Positions 7,266-15,948 of a stretch of 64,000 nt of DNA are shown here, piece after piece. This DNA is from Amycolatopsis cihanbeyliensis (GTDB lineage: Bacteria > Actinomycetota > Actinomycetes > Mycobacteriales > Pseudonocardiaceae), in contig NZ_VFML01000001.1 of NCBI RefSeq assembly GCF_006715045.1, forward strand, positions 1,240,001 to 1,304,000, given 5' to 3'. Both the position numbers and the translations under genes were made by a program. The notes below the pieces were generated by a model, which saw only the letters and a list, made by a program, of their open reading frames with translations, was not told the origin of the DNA and did no database searches. The first letter of the stretch is position 1; the number at the start of each line of letters is the position of its first letter.

Positions 7266-9773
7266 ATGGACTCGGCTTTGGACTCCACGGACTCCAGTAC
7301 CCACACCCTCGTCATCGGTGCCGGCATCGTCGGATGCAGCACCGCCTACCACCTCGCCCAACTCGGCATGACCGACGTGACGGTCGTCGAGCAGGGGCCG
7401 CTGTTCGCCACCGGCGGGTCGAGTTCGCACGCCCCCGGGCTGGTCTTCCAGACCTCGCCCTCGCAGTTGCTGACCCAGCTGGCCGACTACACCGTGCGGC
7501 GCTACGCCGCCGAAACCCTGGACGGGCTGCCCTGTTTCCACCAGGTCGGTGGGATCGAGGTGGCCACCACCCCGGAGCGCTGGGAGGAGCTCAAGCGCCG
7601 GCACGGCCTGGCGACCGCATGGGGCGTCGCGGGTGAGCTGATCGGTCCACGCGAGGCCCGCGAGGCCATCGACCTGCTCGACGAGGACCGGGTCTACGGC
7701 GGCCTGCACGTGCCGAGCGACGGGGTCGCCAAACCGGTCCGGGCGGCCGAGGCCATGGCCCGCGAGGCCCAGCGCCGCGGGGTGCGGTTCCTCGGCAACA
7801 CCGAGGTCACCGGGTTCGACCTCGCCGGGGGCCACATCCGCGCGGTGCACACCTCGCGCGGCACCATCGCCGTGCGGCGAGTGCTGTGCTGCGCCGGCAT
7901 CTGGGGCCCGCGGATCGGGGCGATGGCCGGCGTGTCGATCCCGGTGCTGCCGCTGGCGCACCAGTACGCGGTGACCTCCCCGGTGCCCGGCCTGCCCCCG
8001 GACGGCACCGAGGTCGGCGAGCCGATCCTCCGCCACCAGGACAGCTCGATGTACTTCCGGCGGATCCACGACCGCTACGGGGTCGGCTCCTACCAGCACC
8101 GGGTGATCCCGGTGGGCCAGGAGGACATCCTGGCGACGGCCGCGCAGGGCAACGGGGCCGAGGCCCCTTCGGAGGGCGGCGGCTGGAAGGGCATGGCCTC
8201 GGTGCACGGGTTCACCCCGAGGGACTTCGCCAAGCCGTGGTCGGACGCCCGCGCGCTGCTGCCCCGGCTGGGCGGCGCCGAGGTCTCCGAGGGCATGAAC
8301 GGGCTGTTCCTGTTCACCTCGGACGGCATGCCGGTGCTCGGACCGTCGGCCGAGGTGGAGAACTTCTGGCTCGGCGAGGCGGTGTGGATCACGCACGCCG
8401 GTGGGGTCGGGCTGGCGCTGGCCGAGTGGATGACCGGCGGGGCGCCGAGCTTCGACCTGCGTGCCGCGGACGTGCGCCGGTTCGAGAGCTTCGCGCACAG
8501 CCCGGTGTACGTGCGGGAGCGGGCCGCGCAGAACTTCCGCGAGGTGTACGACATCATCCACCCGCAGCAGCCCTCCGAGCGGGCGAGGCCACTGCGCACC
8601 AGCCCGTTCTACGGCAGGCAGCGCGAGCTGGGCGCCTTCTTCCTCGAGGCGAACGGCTGGGAGCGGCCGCACTGGTACGAGTCCAACGCGGCCGAGGTGG
8701 CAGGCAGGGACATCGCCCGCCCGGGGCCGTGGGCCGGCCGCTACTTCTCCCCCATCATCGGCGCCGAGCACCGGGCCACCAGGGAGCGGGTGGGGCTGTA
8801 CGACATGACCTCACTCACCAGGGCCGAGGTCAGCGGCCGCGGTGCGCTGTCCCTGCTGCAGCGCCTCACCACCGGCAACCTGGACCGCCCGCCCGGCTAC
8901 GTGACCTACACGCTGATGCTGGACACCCACGGCGGGGTCCGCGCGGACATCACGGTGGCCCGGCTGTCCGGAGACACCTTCCAGGTGGGGCTGAACGGGC
9001 AGCGGGACGTCGCCTGGCTACGCGCCCACGCGGACGAGACCACCTGGGTGCGGGACATCACCGGCGGCACCTGCGGGATCGGCCTGTGGGGACCACGGGC
9101 GCGCGACGTGCTCGCCCCGCTGGCCAGTACCGACGTCTCGCACGAGAGCTTCCGCTTCTTCCGCGCCAAGCGCTGCTATGTCGGCGAGGTCCCGGTGACC
9201 GCGCTCCGGCTGTCCTATGTGGGCGAGCTCGGCTGGGAGCTGTACACCTCGGCCGAGTACGGCCTGCGGCTGTGGGACCTGCTCAGCACCGCGGGCGCCG
9301 AGCACGGGATCATCCCCGCCGGCCGGGGCGCGTTCAACGGCCTACGCCTCGAGAAGGGCTACCGCGCCTGGGGGGCGGACATGTGGAGCTCGCACGACCC
9401 GGACGAGGCGGGGCTGAGCTTCGCCGTCAAGCCGGACAAGGGCGAGTTCATCGGCCGCGACGCGCTGCTGCGTCGCAGGGAACGACCGGTGCGCAGGCGC
9501 CTGTGCTGCCTGCGCATCGACGACGGCACGGTGTTGATGGGTGCGGAACCGGTGTTCCCCGCCGGCTCCACACCCGGGGGTGGCTCGGCCGGTTTCACCA
9601 CGAGTACCGGCTACGGCCACAGCGTCGGCGCGAGCCTTGCCTACGCCTGGCTCCCGTCGGAGCTCTCCGAGGAGGGCACCTCGCTGGAGGTGGCCTACTT
9701 CGACCGGCGACATCCGGCCACGGTCGTCGCCGACCCCGTCCTGGACCCCGAGATGAAACGGATGCGCTGCTAG
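7266..9773 (+). CDS. Dimethylglycine/sarcosine dehydrogenase-like FAD enzyme
   Basis: An 835-residue enzyme with three parts: an FAD-binding DAO domain (GAGIVG at residues 18-23), a middle FAO_M-type linker, and a C-terminal GcvT/THF-binding domain from about residue 450 (THF folate-binding and barrel domains, with REGMYDMTS-like RVGLYDMTSL). H55 in SSSHAPGLVFQ sits where the histidine that covalently anchors FAD is found in this family. It should oxidise dimethylglycine or sarcosine and pass the methyl group to THF. The ATG at 7266 is preferred over an upstream GTG at 7233 that lies within the operator region. The exact substrate is not decided by sequence. Confidence 0.9.
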   Translation: MDSALDSTDSSTHTLVIGAGIVGCSTAYHLAQLGMTDVTVVEQGPLFATGGSSSHAPGLVFQTSPSQLLTQLADYTVRRYAAETLDGLPCFHQVGGIEVATTPERWEELKRRHGLATAWGVAGELIGPREAREAIDLLDEDRVYGGLHVPSDGVAKPVRAAEAMAREAQRRGVRFLGNTEVTGFDLAGGHIRAVHTSRGTIAVRRVLCCAGIWGPRIGAMAGVSIPVLPLAHQYAVTSPVPGLPPDGTEVGEPILRHQDSSMYFRRIHDRYGVGSYQHRVIPVGQEDILATAAQGNGAEAPSEGGGWKGMASVHGFTPRDFAKPWSDARALLPRLGGAEVSEGMNGLFLFTSDGMPVLGPSAEVENFWLGEAVWITHAGGVGLALAEWMTGGAPSFDLRAADVRRFESFAHSPVYVRERAAQNFREVYDIIHPQQPSERARPLRTSPFYGRQRELGAFFLEANGWERPHWYESNAAEVAGRDIARPGPWAGRYFSPIIGAEHRATRERVGLYDMTSLTRAEVSGRGALSLLQRLTTGNLDRPPGYVTYTLMLDTHGGVRADITVARLSGDTFQVGLNGQRDVAWLRAHADETTWVRDITGGTCGIGLWGPRARDVLAPLASTDVSHESFRFFRAKRCYVGEVPVTALRLSYVGELGWELYTSAEYGLRLWDLLSTAGAEHGIIPAGRGAFNGLRLEKGYRAWGADMWSSHDPDEAGLSFAVKPDKGEFIGRDALLRRRERPVRRRLCCLRIDDGTVLMGAEPVFPAGSTPGGGSAGFTTSTGYGHSVGASLAYAWLPSELSEEGTSLEVAYFDRRHPATVVADPVLDPEMKRMRC

Positions 9774-9814
9774 CCGTAGTGCCCGAGAGCGCCTGATCGT
9801 CCTCCACTTTCCCG

Positions 9815-9839
9815 GCCCGTGCCCGCGCAAGGCACGGGC
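9815..9839 (+). terminator. Hairpin, possible terminator
   Basis: A perfect 9-bp inverted repeat GCCCGTGCC (9815-9823) and GGCACGGGC (9831-9839) with a 7-nt loop lies 42 nt after the dehydrogenase stop. There is no T-run, as is common in high-GC actinobacteria. It suggests the following gene may also have its own promoter. Confidence 0.4.
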
Positions 9840-9904
9840 ACGGGGCGTGCTACCCGAGAACACCGAGTCGGACTCCACATCGGACTTCACAAGGAGCTGT
9901 GACC

Positions 9905-11104
9905 ATGGCTGTCAACCCCGAACCCGGAGTACTGCAGTACCCGAGAATCCGCAAGTCCCCCTTCTTCTACGCCTCGCGCCGGCACGGCGTCGGGCTGTAC
10001 AGCGTGTACAACCACACCTACCACGCCCGGCACTACGGGGACCCGGTCGGCGAGTACTGGCACCTGCTGGAGGGCGTCACCCTCTGGGACGTGGGCGTGG
10101 AGCGCCAGGTGGAGATCACCGGGCCGGACGCGTTCGAGTTCACCAACATGCTGGTGCCGCGCGACCTGAACAAGTGCAAGGTCGGCCAGTGCAAGTACGT
10201 GTTCATCACCGCCGAGGACGGCGGGATCATCAACGACCCGGTGCTGCTGCGGCTGGGCGAGAACCACTTCTGGCTCTCGCTCGCCGACAGTGACGTGCTG
10301 CTGTGGGCCAAGGGGCTCGCCTACAGCCTCGGGATGAACGTGCAGATCAGCGAGCCGGACGTGGGTCCGGTGCAGGTGCAGGGGCCGAAGTCCCGCGAGG
10401 TGATGATCGACCTGTTCGGCGAGTCCATTCTGGACGTCCCTTACTACTACACGGTGGAGCGGGAACTGGACGGCATGGACGTGGTGGTCTCCCGCACCGG
10501 GTTCACCGCCGAGCTCGGGTACGAGATCTACCTGCGCAACGCCAGCAGGGACGGCGTGCGGCTGTGGGACACCATCTGGCAGGCGGGCGAACCGCACGAC
10601 CTGCGGGTGATCGGCCCGTGCCACATCCGGCGGATCGAGGCCGGGATGCTGTCCTGGGGCAACGACATCACCTACCACACCAACCCGTTCGAGGTCGGCT
10701 ACGGCTTCGAGACCACCTGGATGGTCGATCTCGACCAGGAGGCGGACTTCATCGGCAAGGCCGCACTGCGGCGGGTGAAGAACGAGGGCATTTCCCGCAA
10801 GCTGGTCGGCGTGGAGATCGGTGGACCGGGCGTGGGCAGCTTCAACGACGGGTCGATGATCGACGTTTTCGACGTGCACGACCCGAACGGGCTGCGCATC
10901 GGTGAGGTCACCTCCGCCTGCTTCTCCCCCCGGCTGGAGAAGAACATCGGCTATGCCATGGTGCCCATCGCCTACCAGGAGTACGGGACCAGGCTGGTGG
11001 TCCACACCCAGCACGGCCCGCAGGACGCCGTGGTGGTGGAGAAGCCGTTCCTGGACCCGAAGAAGGCGACACCCAAGCGCCTCGAGCGTGCGGTGAGCGC
11101 GTAG
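9905..11104 (+). CDS. DmdA/GcvT-like THF-dependent methyltransferase (demethylase)
   Basis: A 399-residue member of the GcvT/DmdA family. Segments such as LWDVGVERQVEI, NDPVLLRLGENHFWLSLADSD and LSWGNDIT follow the layout I know from DMSP demethylase DmdA rather than from glycine cleavage T protein. The family transfers a methyl group from a sulfonium, amine or ether donor to THF, giving 5-methyl-THF. The ATG at 9905 has AAGGAG at 9891-9896 with 8-nt spacing; the GTG at 9899 is too close. The gene runs straight into a MetF-like gene, which fits a 5-methyl-THF product. The donor is not known; betaine is a contextual guess. Confidence 0.8.
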   Translation: MAVNPEPGVLQYPRIRKSPFFYASRRHGVGLYSVYNHTYHARHYGDPVGEYWHLLEGVTLWDVGVERQVEITGPDAFEFTNMLVPRDLNKCKVGQCKYVFITAEDGGIINDPVLLRLGENHFWLSLADSDVLLWAKGLAYSLGMNVQISEPDVGPVQVQGPKSREVMIDLFGESILDVPYYYTVERELDGMDVVVSRTGFTAELGYEIYLRNASRDGVRLWDTIWQAGEPHDLRVIGPCHIRRIEAGMLSWGNDITYHTNPFEVGYGFETTWMVDLDQEADFIGKAALRRVKNEGISRKLVGVEIGGPGVGSFNDGSMIDVFDVHDPNGLRIGEVTSACFSPRLEKNIGYAMVPIAYQEYGTRLVVHTQHGPQDAVVVEKPFLDPKKATPKRLERAVSA

Positions 11105-11125
11105 GTGACCGGGTGTGATGCGCCG

Positions 11126-11965
11126 ATGAACACCAACGACGCACTCCAGCGGAGCCTGGCCGGTGCCCGCTTCGAGGTGCTGCCGCTGCGCGGCGCCGCC
11201 GAGCGGGTCGAGCACCTTCCCGCGGGGACGACGGTCACCGTGACCTCGTCCCCCGCGAAAGGCATGACGGCCACGCTGGAGCTCGCCGAACGGCTACGGG
11301 GGGCGGGCTACCACGCCGTGCCACACCTGGCGGCCAGGTCGATCCTCGACCCGGCCCACCTGAAGGACCTACTCGACCGGATGGCGGACACCGGGCTGTC
11401 CGAGGCGTTCGTGATCGCCGGCGACTCCCCCACGCCGGCGGGGGAGTTCACCGACTCGCTCGGGCTGCTGCGAGCCATGGCGGAGCTGGGCCGCCGGCCC
11501 GCGCGGATCGGCGTCGGCGGTTACCCGGAGCGGCACGCGTTCATCCCGGACGCGGACGTCACCGCCGCGCTGGCCGCCAAGGCGGCTCATGCCGACTACC
11601 TCGTGTCACAGATCTGCTTCGACTCGGTGGTCACCGCGTCCTGGGTGCAGGATCTGCGGGCACGCGGCATCGAGCTGCCGATCCACCTCGGCATACCGGG
11701 TGTCGTCGACGGAACCAAGCTGATGCGGATCTCGATGAAGATCGGGATCGGGGAGTCCCTGCGGTTCCTGCGCAAGCAGCACGGGATGGTCGGCAAGCTG
11801 CTCACCCGCTACACCCCGGAAGGCCTCTGCCGGGAGCTGGCCCCGGTGGTCGCCGACCCGGCTTACGGGATCGCGGGCTGGCACTTCTTCACCTTCAACG
11901 AGATCGCGCGAACCCGGCGGTTTCGGGACGAGCTTTCCGTTCGACTCCAGGAGGTTCCGGCGTAA
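11126..11965 (+). CDS. Methylenetetrahydrofolate reductase-like protein
   Basis: About 279 residues, shaped like a MetF TIM barrel: an early FEVLP strand, a TVTSSPAKG segment and a late HFFTFNEIARTRRF segment. In this operon its probable job is to oxidise 5-methyl-THF made by the preceding enzyme to 5,10-methylene-THF. The ATG at 11126 is chosen because homologous N-termini begin shortly before the FEVLP strand; a GTG at 11105, directly after the previous stop, is the alternative and adds 7 residues. The stop TAA overlaps the next ATG (TAATG). The direction of reaction is inference. Confidence 0.8.
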   Translation: MNTNDALQRSLAGARFEVLPLRGAAERVEHLPAGTTVTVTSSPAKGMTATLELAERLRGAGYHAVPHLAARSILDPAHLKDLLDRMADTGLSEAFVIAGDSPTPAGEFTDSLGLLRAMAELGRRPARIGVGGYPERHAFIPDADVTAALAAKAAHADYLVSQICFDSVVTASWVQDLRARGIELPIHLGIPGVVDGTKLMRISMKIGIGESLRFLRKQHGMVGKLLTRYTPEGLCRELAPVVADPAYGIAGWHFFTFNEIARTRRFRDELSVRLQEVPA

Positions 11966-13662
11966 TGACCATGCCATCGGATCTGGACATCTCCCGATCC
12001 ACCACGCTGAAACCGCTCGAGGAGATCGCCGGCGAGCTCGGGATCGGCGCGCACCTGCTCGAGCCGTACGGCCGGCACGTCGCGAAGATCCCGCTGGAGG
12101 CGCTCAGCGAGTTGCCTGCCGAGCCACGCGCGAAGTACGTCGTGGTCACCGCCATCACACCGACCCCGCTCGGCGAGGGTAAGACCACCACCACGGTCGG
12201 TCTCGGCCAGGCGCTACGGCACCTCGGTCAGCGCTCGGCCATCGCGATCCGGCAGCCGTCCATGGGTCCCACCTTCGGCATCAAGGGCGGGGCGGCCGGC
12301 GGCGGGTACAGCCAGGTCGTGCCCATGGAGTCGCTCAACCTGCACCTCACCGGGGACATGCACGCGGTGACCGCGGCGCACAACCTGCTGGCCGCGGTGG
12401 TGGACAACCACCTGCACAAGGGCAACAAGCTGGGCATCGATCCGCACCGGGTGACCTGGCGCCGGGTGCTGGACGTGAACGACAGGGACCTGCGCAACGT
12501 GATCACCGGCCTCGGCACGAGGGCGGACGGGCAGCCCCGCCAGTCCGGCTTCGACATCACCGCGGCCAGCGAGGTGATGGCGGTGCTGGCGCTGTCCACC
12601 TCGCTGCACGATATGCGGGCCAGGTTGGGCCGCATCGTGGTCGGCTACACCCGCTCGGGTTCCCCGGTGACCGCGGAGGAGCTCGGGGTGGCCGGCGCGA
12701 TGACGGTGATCATGCGGGAGGCCATCAAGCCGAACCTGATGCAGACCACCGAGAACACCCCGGTGCTGGTGCACGCCGGTCCCTTCGGCAACATCGCGCA
12801 CGGCAACTCGTCCATTGTGGCCGATCAAATCGCGACGCGGGCCGCGGATATCGTGGTCACCGAGGCCGGGTTCGGCGCGGACATGGGCGCCGAGCGGTTC
12901 TTCAACATCAAGTGCCGCAACTCCGGGCTGGCCCCGGACGCCGCGGTGCTGGTGGCCACCGTGCGCGCACTCAAGGCCCATTCCGGCCGCTACAAGGTGG
13001 TCGCCGGGAAACCGCTGCCCGAGCGGCTGCTCGCGGAGAACCCGGAGGACGTGCTCGCCGGGGCGGCCAACCTGCGCAAGCAGATCGAGAACATCCGGCT
13101 GCACGGGGTCTCCCCGGTGGTCGCGATCAACGCCTTCCCTACCGATCATCCCAGCGAGCACGAGGCGATCCGTGAGTTCGCCGAGGCCGAGGGGGCGCGG
13201 GTCGCGGTCAGCAACCACTTCGGCGAGGGCGGCAAGGGCGCGCTCGACCTGGCGGAGGCGGTACTGGAAGCGGCGAAGGAGCCCCGCCTGTTCCGGCCGC
13301 TGTACCCGGACGAGATGGACCTGCGCACGAAGATCGAGACGGTCGCCACCCAGGTGTACGGCGCGGCCGGGGTGTCCTTCCAGCCCGCCGCGGCGCGGGC
13401 CCTCGCCGACTACGAGGCCTGCGGGTTCGGGCGGCTGCCGGTGTGCATCGCCAAGACGCATCTCTCGCTGAGTTCCGATCCCGCGCTGGTCGGCGCGCCG
13501 ACCGGCTGGACGCTACCGGTACGCGAGGTCAGGGCCTCGGCGGGAGCCGGGTTCGTGTACCCGATCTGCGGGGATATGCGGACCATGCCGGGCCTGGGCT
13601 CCTCGCCCGCGGCCGAACACATCGACATCGACGCGCACGGTCAGGTGGTGGGGCTGAGTTGA
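11965..13662 (+). CDS. fhs: Formate-tetrahydrofolate ligase
   Basis: A 565-residue enzyme, typical length for the family. The ATP-binding loop TPTPLGEGKTTTT is at about residues 66-78, and the GPTFGIKGGAAGGGYSQV and FGNIAHGNSS segments are conserved. It interconverts formate, ATP and THF with 10-formyl-THF; in a degradative operon it may run backwards to release formate and recover ATP. The start overlaps the metF-like stop, and its TGA overlaps the TTG start of the next gene, so the cassette is translationally coupled. Confidence 0.95.
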   Translation: MTMPSDLDISRSTTLKPLEEIAGELGIGAHLLEPYGRHVAKIPLEALSELPAEPRAKYVVVTAITPTPLGEGKTTTTVGLGQALRHLGQRSAIAIRQPSMGPTFGIKGGAAGGGYSQVVPMESLNLHLTGDMHAVTAAHNLLAAVVDNHLHKGNKLGIDPHRVTWRRVLDVNDRDLRNVITGLGTRADGQPRQSGFDITAASEVMAVLALSTSLHDMRARLGRIVVGYTRSGSPVTAEELGVAGAMTVIMREAIKPNLMQTTENTPVLVHAGPFGNIAHGNSSIVADQIATRAADIVVTEAGFGADMGAERFFNIKCRNSGLAPDAAVLVATVRALKAHSGRYKVVAGKPLPERLLAENPEDVLAGAANLRKQIENIRLHGVSPVVAINAFPTDHPSEHEAIREFAEAEGARVAVSNHFGEGGKGALDLAEAVLEAAKEPRLFRPLYPDEMDLRTKIETVATQVYGAAGVSFQPAAARALADYEACGFGRLPVCIAKTHLSLSSDPALVGAPTGWTLPVREVRASAGAGFVYPICGDMRTMPGLGSSPAAEHIDIDAHGQVVGLS

Positions 13663-14237
13663 GCACACTCGATCGTCCCTTGCGGGACTACCTCGCCGAG
13701 GTCGCCGCACCGACGCCGTCCAGCACGGGTGGCAGCGTCTGCGCGATGACGGTGGCGGCCGCGGCCGGCCTGGTCGCCATGTCCGCCGGGGTGTCCCGCA
13801 CCCTGGACGACTCCCAGGACCTCGCCAAGCTGGCGAACGCCCTGCACGAGCGTGCGGCCATGCTGATCGAGGCGGACACCAGGGCCTACCGCGCGGTGGG
13901 CGCGGCGCAACGGCTGGATCCGGACGGCCCGGAGCGCAGCACGGCGATTCGGGACGCGCTGGTGGCGGCCGCCCAGCCGCCGCTGCGCGTCGCGCACCTC
14001 GCCACCGAGGTGGCGTCCCTCGCGGCGCTACTCGTGGCCCAGGGCAACCCGGTGGTCCGGGCGGACGCGATCACCGCGGCCAACCTCGCCGCCTCCGCCG
14101 CGCGCAGCGCCGCCGTACTGGTGCGCACCAACCTGCGCGCGGCGGGACTGGACGACGGCGCGTCCGCGGAAGCGGAGGCGGCGGCCACCTCCGCGGAACG
14201 CTCCGCGCACCTGGTCCAGTCCTGCCCCATCGGCTGA
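13659..14237 (+). CDS. fchA: Formimidoyl-THF cyclodeaminase/methenyl-THF cyclohydrolase family protein
   Basis: A 192-residue all-helical protein of the FTCD_C family: the opening LRDYLAEVAAPTPSSTGGSV and the following alanine-rich helices are typical. The start is a TTG at 13659 overlapping the fhs stop (TTGA); a longer frame reading back into fhs is a shadow. In this context it most likely converts 5,10-methenyl-THF to 10-formyl-THF, feeding fhs, as Fch does in methylotrophs. A FolD-type methylene-THF dehydrogenase is absent from the cassette and must be supplied from elsewhere. Confidence 0.85.
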   Translation: MSTLDRPLRDYLAEVAAPTPSSTGGSVCAMTVAAAAGLVAMSAGVSRTLDDSQDLAKLANALHERAAMLIEADTRAYRAVGAAQRLDPDGPERSTAIRDALVAAAQPPLRVAHLATEVASLAALLVAQGNPVVRADAITAANLAASAARSAAVLVRTNLRAAGLDDGASAEAEAAATSAERSAHLVQSCPIG

Positions 14238-14248
14238 CGGGAACGGCA

Positions 14249-14340
14249 AACGCATGCGCGTGAGCAGCAAACACGCGCGCGTGGGGGGCCAACGCATGCG
14301 TGTGCATGTGTTGGCCCCCCACATCCACGTTGGCCGTTCA
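14249..14340. repeat. 21-nt tandem repeat, locus 2
   Basis: Units GCAAACGCATGCGCGTGAGCA, then GCAAACACGCGCGCGTGGGGG, then GCCAACGCATGCGTGTGCATG run at 21-nt spacing from about 14249, followed by an inverted stretch (GTTGGCCCCCCAC) and a closing inverted fragment TTGGCCGTTCAC. The array begins directly after the fchA stop at 14237, like the arrays at loci 1 and 3. The inverted part forms the strong hairpin given separately. Confidence 0.7.
14281..14322 (+). terminator. Strong 19-bp hairpin terminator after the one-carbon cassette
   Basis: Arms 14281-14299 and 14304-14322 pair over 19 bp with a single G-U wobble and a 4-nt loop GTGT; the outer 13 bp (GTGGGGGGCCAAC against GTTGGCCCCCCAC) are perfect. 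It lies 43 nt after the fchA stop and just before a differently organised gene, so it probably ends the transcript. Confidence 0.7.
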
Positions 14341-14438
14341 CAGCGGCGAGCGGTGGCAACCTCCGGCCGCGCCGAACCGTCTCCTCAGCAGCGGGGGCTA
14401 CCGAGAGGCATACTCCGGCAGCGTGAGGGGAGATGAAC

Positions 14439-14966
14439 GTGCGAAGAATCGGATCGAGATCGTTGTTCCTGGTGCTGGCCCTTGTGGTGAGCACGGGCCT
14501 GGCCACGGGTCCGGCTTCGGCCGGCGAGACACCGGCCACCCAGGAAAACGGGCACGCCCGGGTGCTGGGCCCGGACGGGTACAAGTCGCTGAAACTGGGC
14601 ATGTCCGAACAGGACGCGGTGGCCACCGGGCTGCTGACCGGCGGCGAGAACCACGGCGAGTGCAGCTACTACCATTTCGTGCCCGGTGAGGGGACGATGC
14701 CGCGAAGCAGCGGGATATTCATCTCCGAGACCGACGGGGTGTACGTCATCGGCGGCACGAGCAAGATGCGCACCCCGGAACTCATCCGGCGCGGTCACAG
14801 CTTCCAGCGGTTGCTGGCGGCGTACCCTTACCTGGAGCAGGACAGCGTGTTCGACTTCCTCTACACGACCCCGGTTCCCGGCAACCCGGAGGCGGGCTAC
14901 CGGTTCGTCGTCCACGGCGGCGAGGTCCAGGACTTCGCGCTGGAACTGCTCGGCAAGGGCTGCTGA
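14439..14966 (+). CDS. Secreted small protein of unknown function
   Basis: A 175-residue product with an N-terminal Sec signal (basic VRRIGSRS, hydrophobic LFLVLALVVSTGLA, likely cut after ASA). The mature part carries a GYKSLKLGMSEQDAVATG pattern, seen in small exported beta-rich proteins of actinobacteria (SmpA/BLIP-like layout), and two cysteines that could form a disulfide. The GTG at 14439 is preferred over the ATG at 14433 because GAGGGGAG ends directly at 14432. Function unknown. It converges on the BASS transporter gene with a 10-bp gap. Confidence 0.7.
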   Translation: MRRIGSRSLFLVLALVVSTGLATGPASAGETPATQENGHARVLGPDGYKSLKLGMSEQDAVATGLLTGGENHGECSYYHFVPGEGTMPRSSGIFISETDGVYVIGGTSKMRTPELIRRGHSFQRLLAAYPYLEQDSVFDFLYTTPVPGNPEAGYRFVVHGGEVQDFALELLGKGC

Positions 14967-14976
14967 GCCGGAGCGG

Positions 14977-15861
14977 TCACCCCGGCCGCTCCGCGGGCGC
15001 CCGGACTCGCCTGCTGATCAGGTAACCGAAGGCGCCCGCGGTGCCGAACATGACCACCCCGTACACCGCGGCCGGGATCGCGATCCGCGGGTTGTTCAGC
15101 AACACCGGGCTGAGCGCCACGGTGATCGCCAGCACGCTGTTGTGGATGCCGATCTCCATCGCCGCCGCGATCGACTGGCGCACGCCGACCCGGAACAGGC
15201 GTGGCGCGAGATACCCCACCGCGATGGAGAGCCCGCTGAACAGCACCGCGGCCACCCCGACGTCGGCGAGGTACCCGGCGATGTTGGCGCGCTCCTGGAA
15301 CACCGCGGCCGCGATGGTGGCGACCAGGAAGATCACCGACAGGAGCTTGACCGGCCGCCCCGCCCTGGCAGCAAGGCCCGGCGCCTTGCTGCGGGCGAGG
15401 AGGCCCAGTACGACCGGGATCAGCACGATCGCGAACACCTGGAGCGTCTTGCCGAACTGCAACCCGATGGCGGCGCCGTCCCCGAGGAAGTAGTCCAGGG
15501 ACAGGTTCACCACCACCGGAAGGGTGACCACCGCGAGCACCGAGTTGACCGCGGTCAGGGTGATGTTCAGCGCGACGTCCCCGTGCGCGAGATGACTGAA
15601 CAGGTTGGCCGTCGTCCCGCCCGGCGAGGCCGCGAGCAGCATCATCCCGACCGCGAGCTCCGGCGCCAGCCCGAGCAGGTGCACCAGGCCGAAGCAGGCG
15701 GCGGGCAGCAGGACGATCTGGCAGCCCAGCGCCACCAGCACCGCCCGCGGATACGCCAGCACCCTCGCGAAGTCCTTGACGGTGAGCGAGAGCCCGAGCC
15801 CGAACATGATCACGGCGAGCGCGACCGGCAGCAACACGGTGGTGGCGATCGAGGATTCCAC
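14977..15861 (-). CDS. Bile acid:sodium symporter (BASS) family transporter
   Basis: A 294-residue protein with about nine to ten hydrophobic segments, the size of BASS family transporters. Conserved features include the AASPGGTTANLFSHLA stretch near residues 77-92 and the later EIGIHNSVLAI segment, both part of the sodium/substrate site. The family moves organic anions with sodium, in bacteria often keto acids or pantothenate. Nothing here indicates the substrate. Monocistronic by position. Confidence 0.88.
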   Translation of the reverse strand: MESSIATTVLLPVALAVIMFGLGLSLTVKDFARVLAYPRAVLVALGCQIVLLPAACFGLVHLLGLAPELAVGMMLLAASPGGTTANLFSHLAHGDVALNITLTAVNSVLAVVTLPVVVNLSLDYFLGDGAAIGLQFGKTLQVFAIVLIPVVLGLLARSKAPGLAARAGRPVKLLSVIFLVATIAAAVFQERANIAGYLADVGVAAVLFSGLSIAVGYLAPRLFRVGVRQSIAAAMEIGIHNSVLAITVALSPVLLNNPRIAIPAAVYGVVMFGTAGAFGYLISRRVRAPAERPG

Positions 15862-15948
15862 GGGTGACCTCCCGGGCGGGCCGGATCCTGCGGATCAGCC
15901 TGGCACCGCGGCGGGCGCCGGTCCAGCCCGGGCCGGTGGGCGCGGTGC

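Noticed and set aside
9905..11104. Glycine cleavage system T protein (gcvT)
   Set aside because: No gcvP or gcvH nearby, and the conserved segments follow DmdA rather than GcvT.
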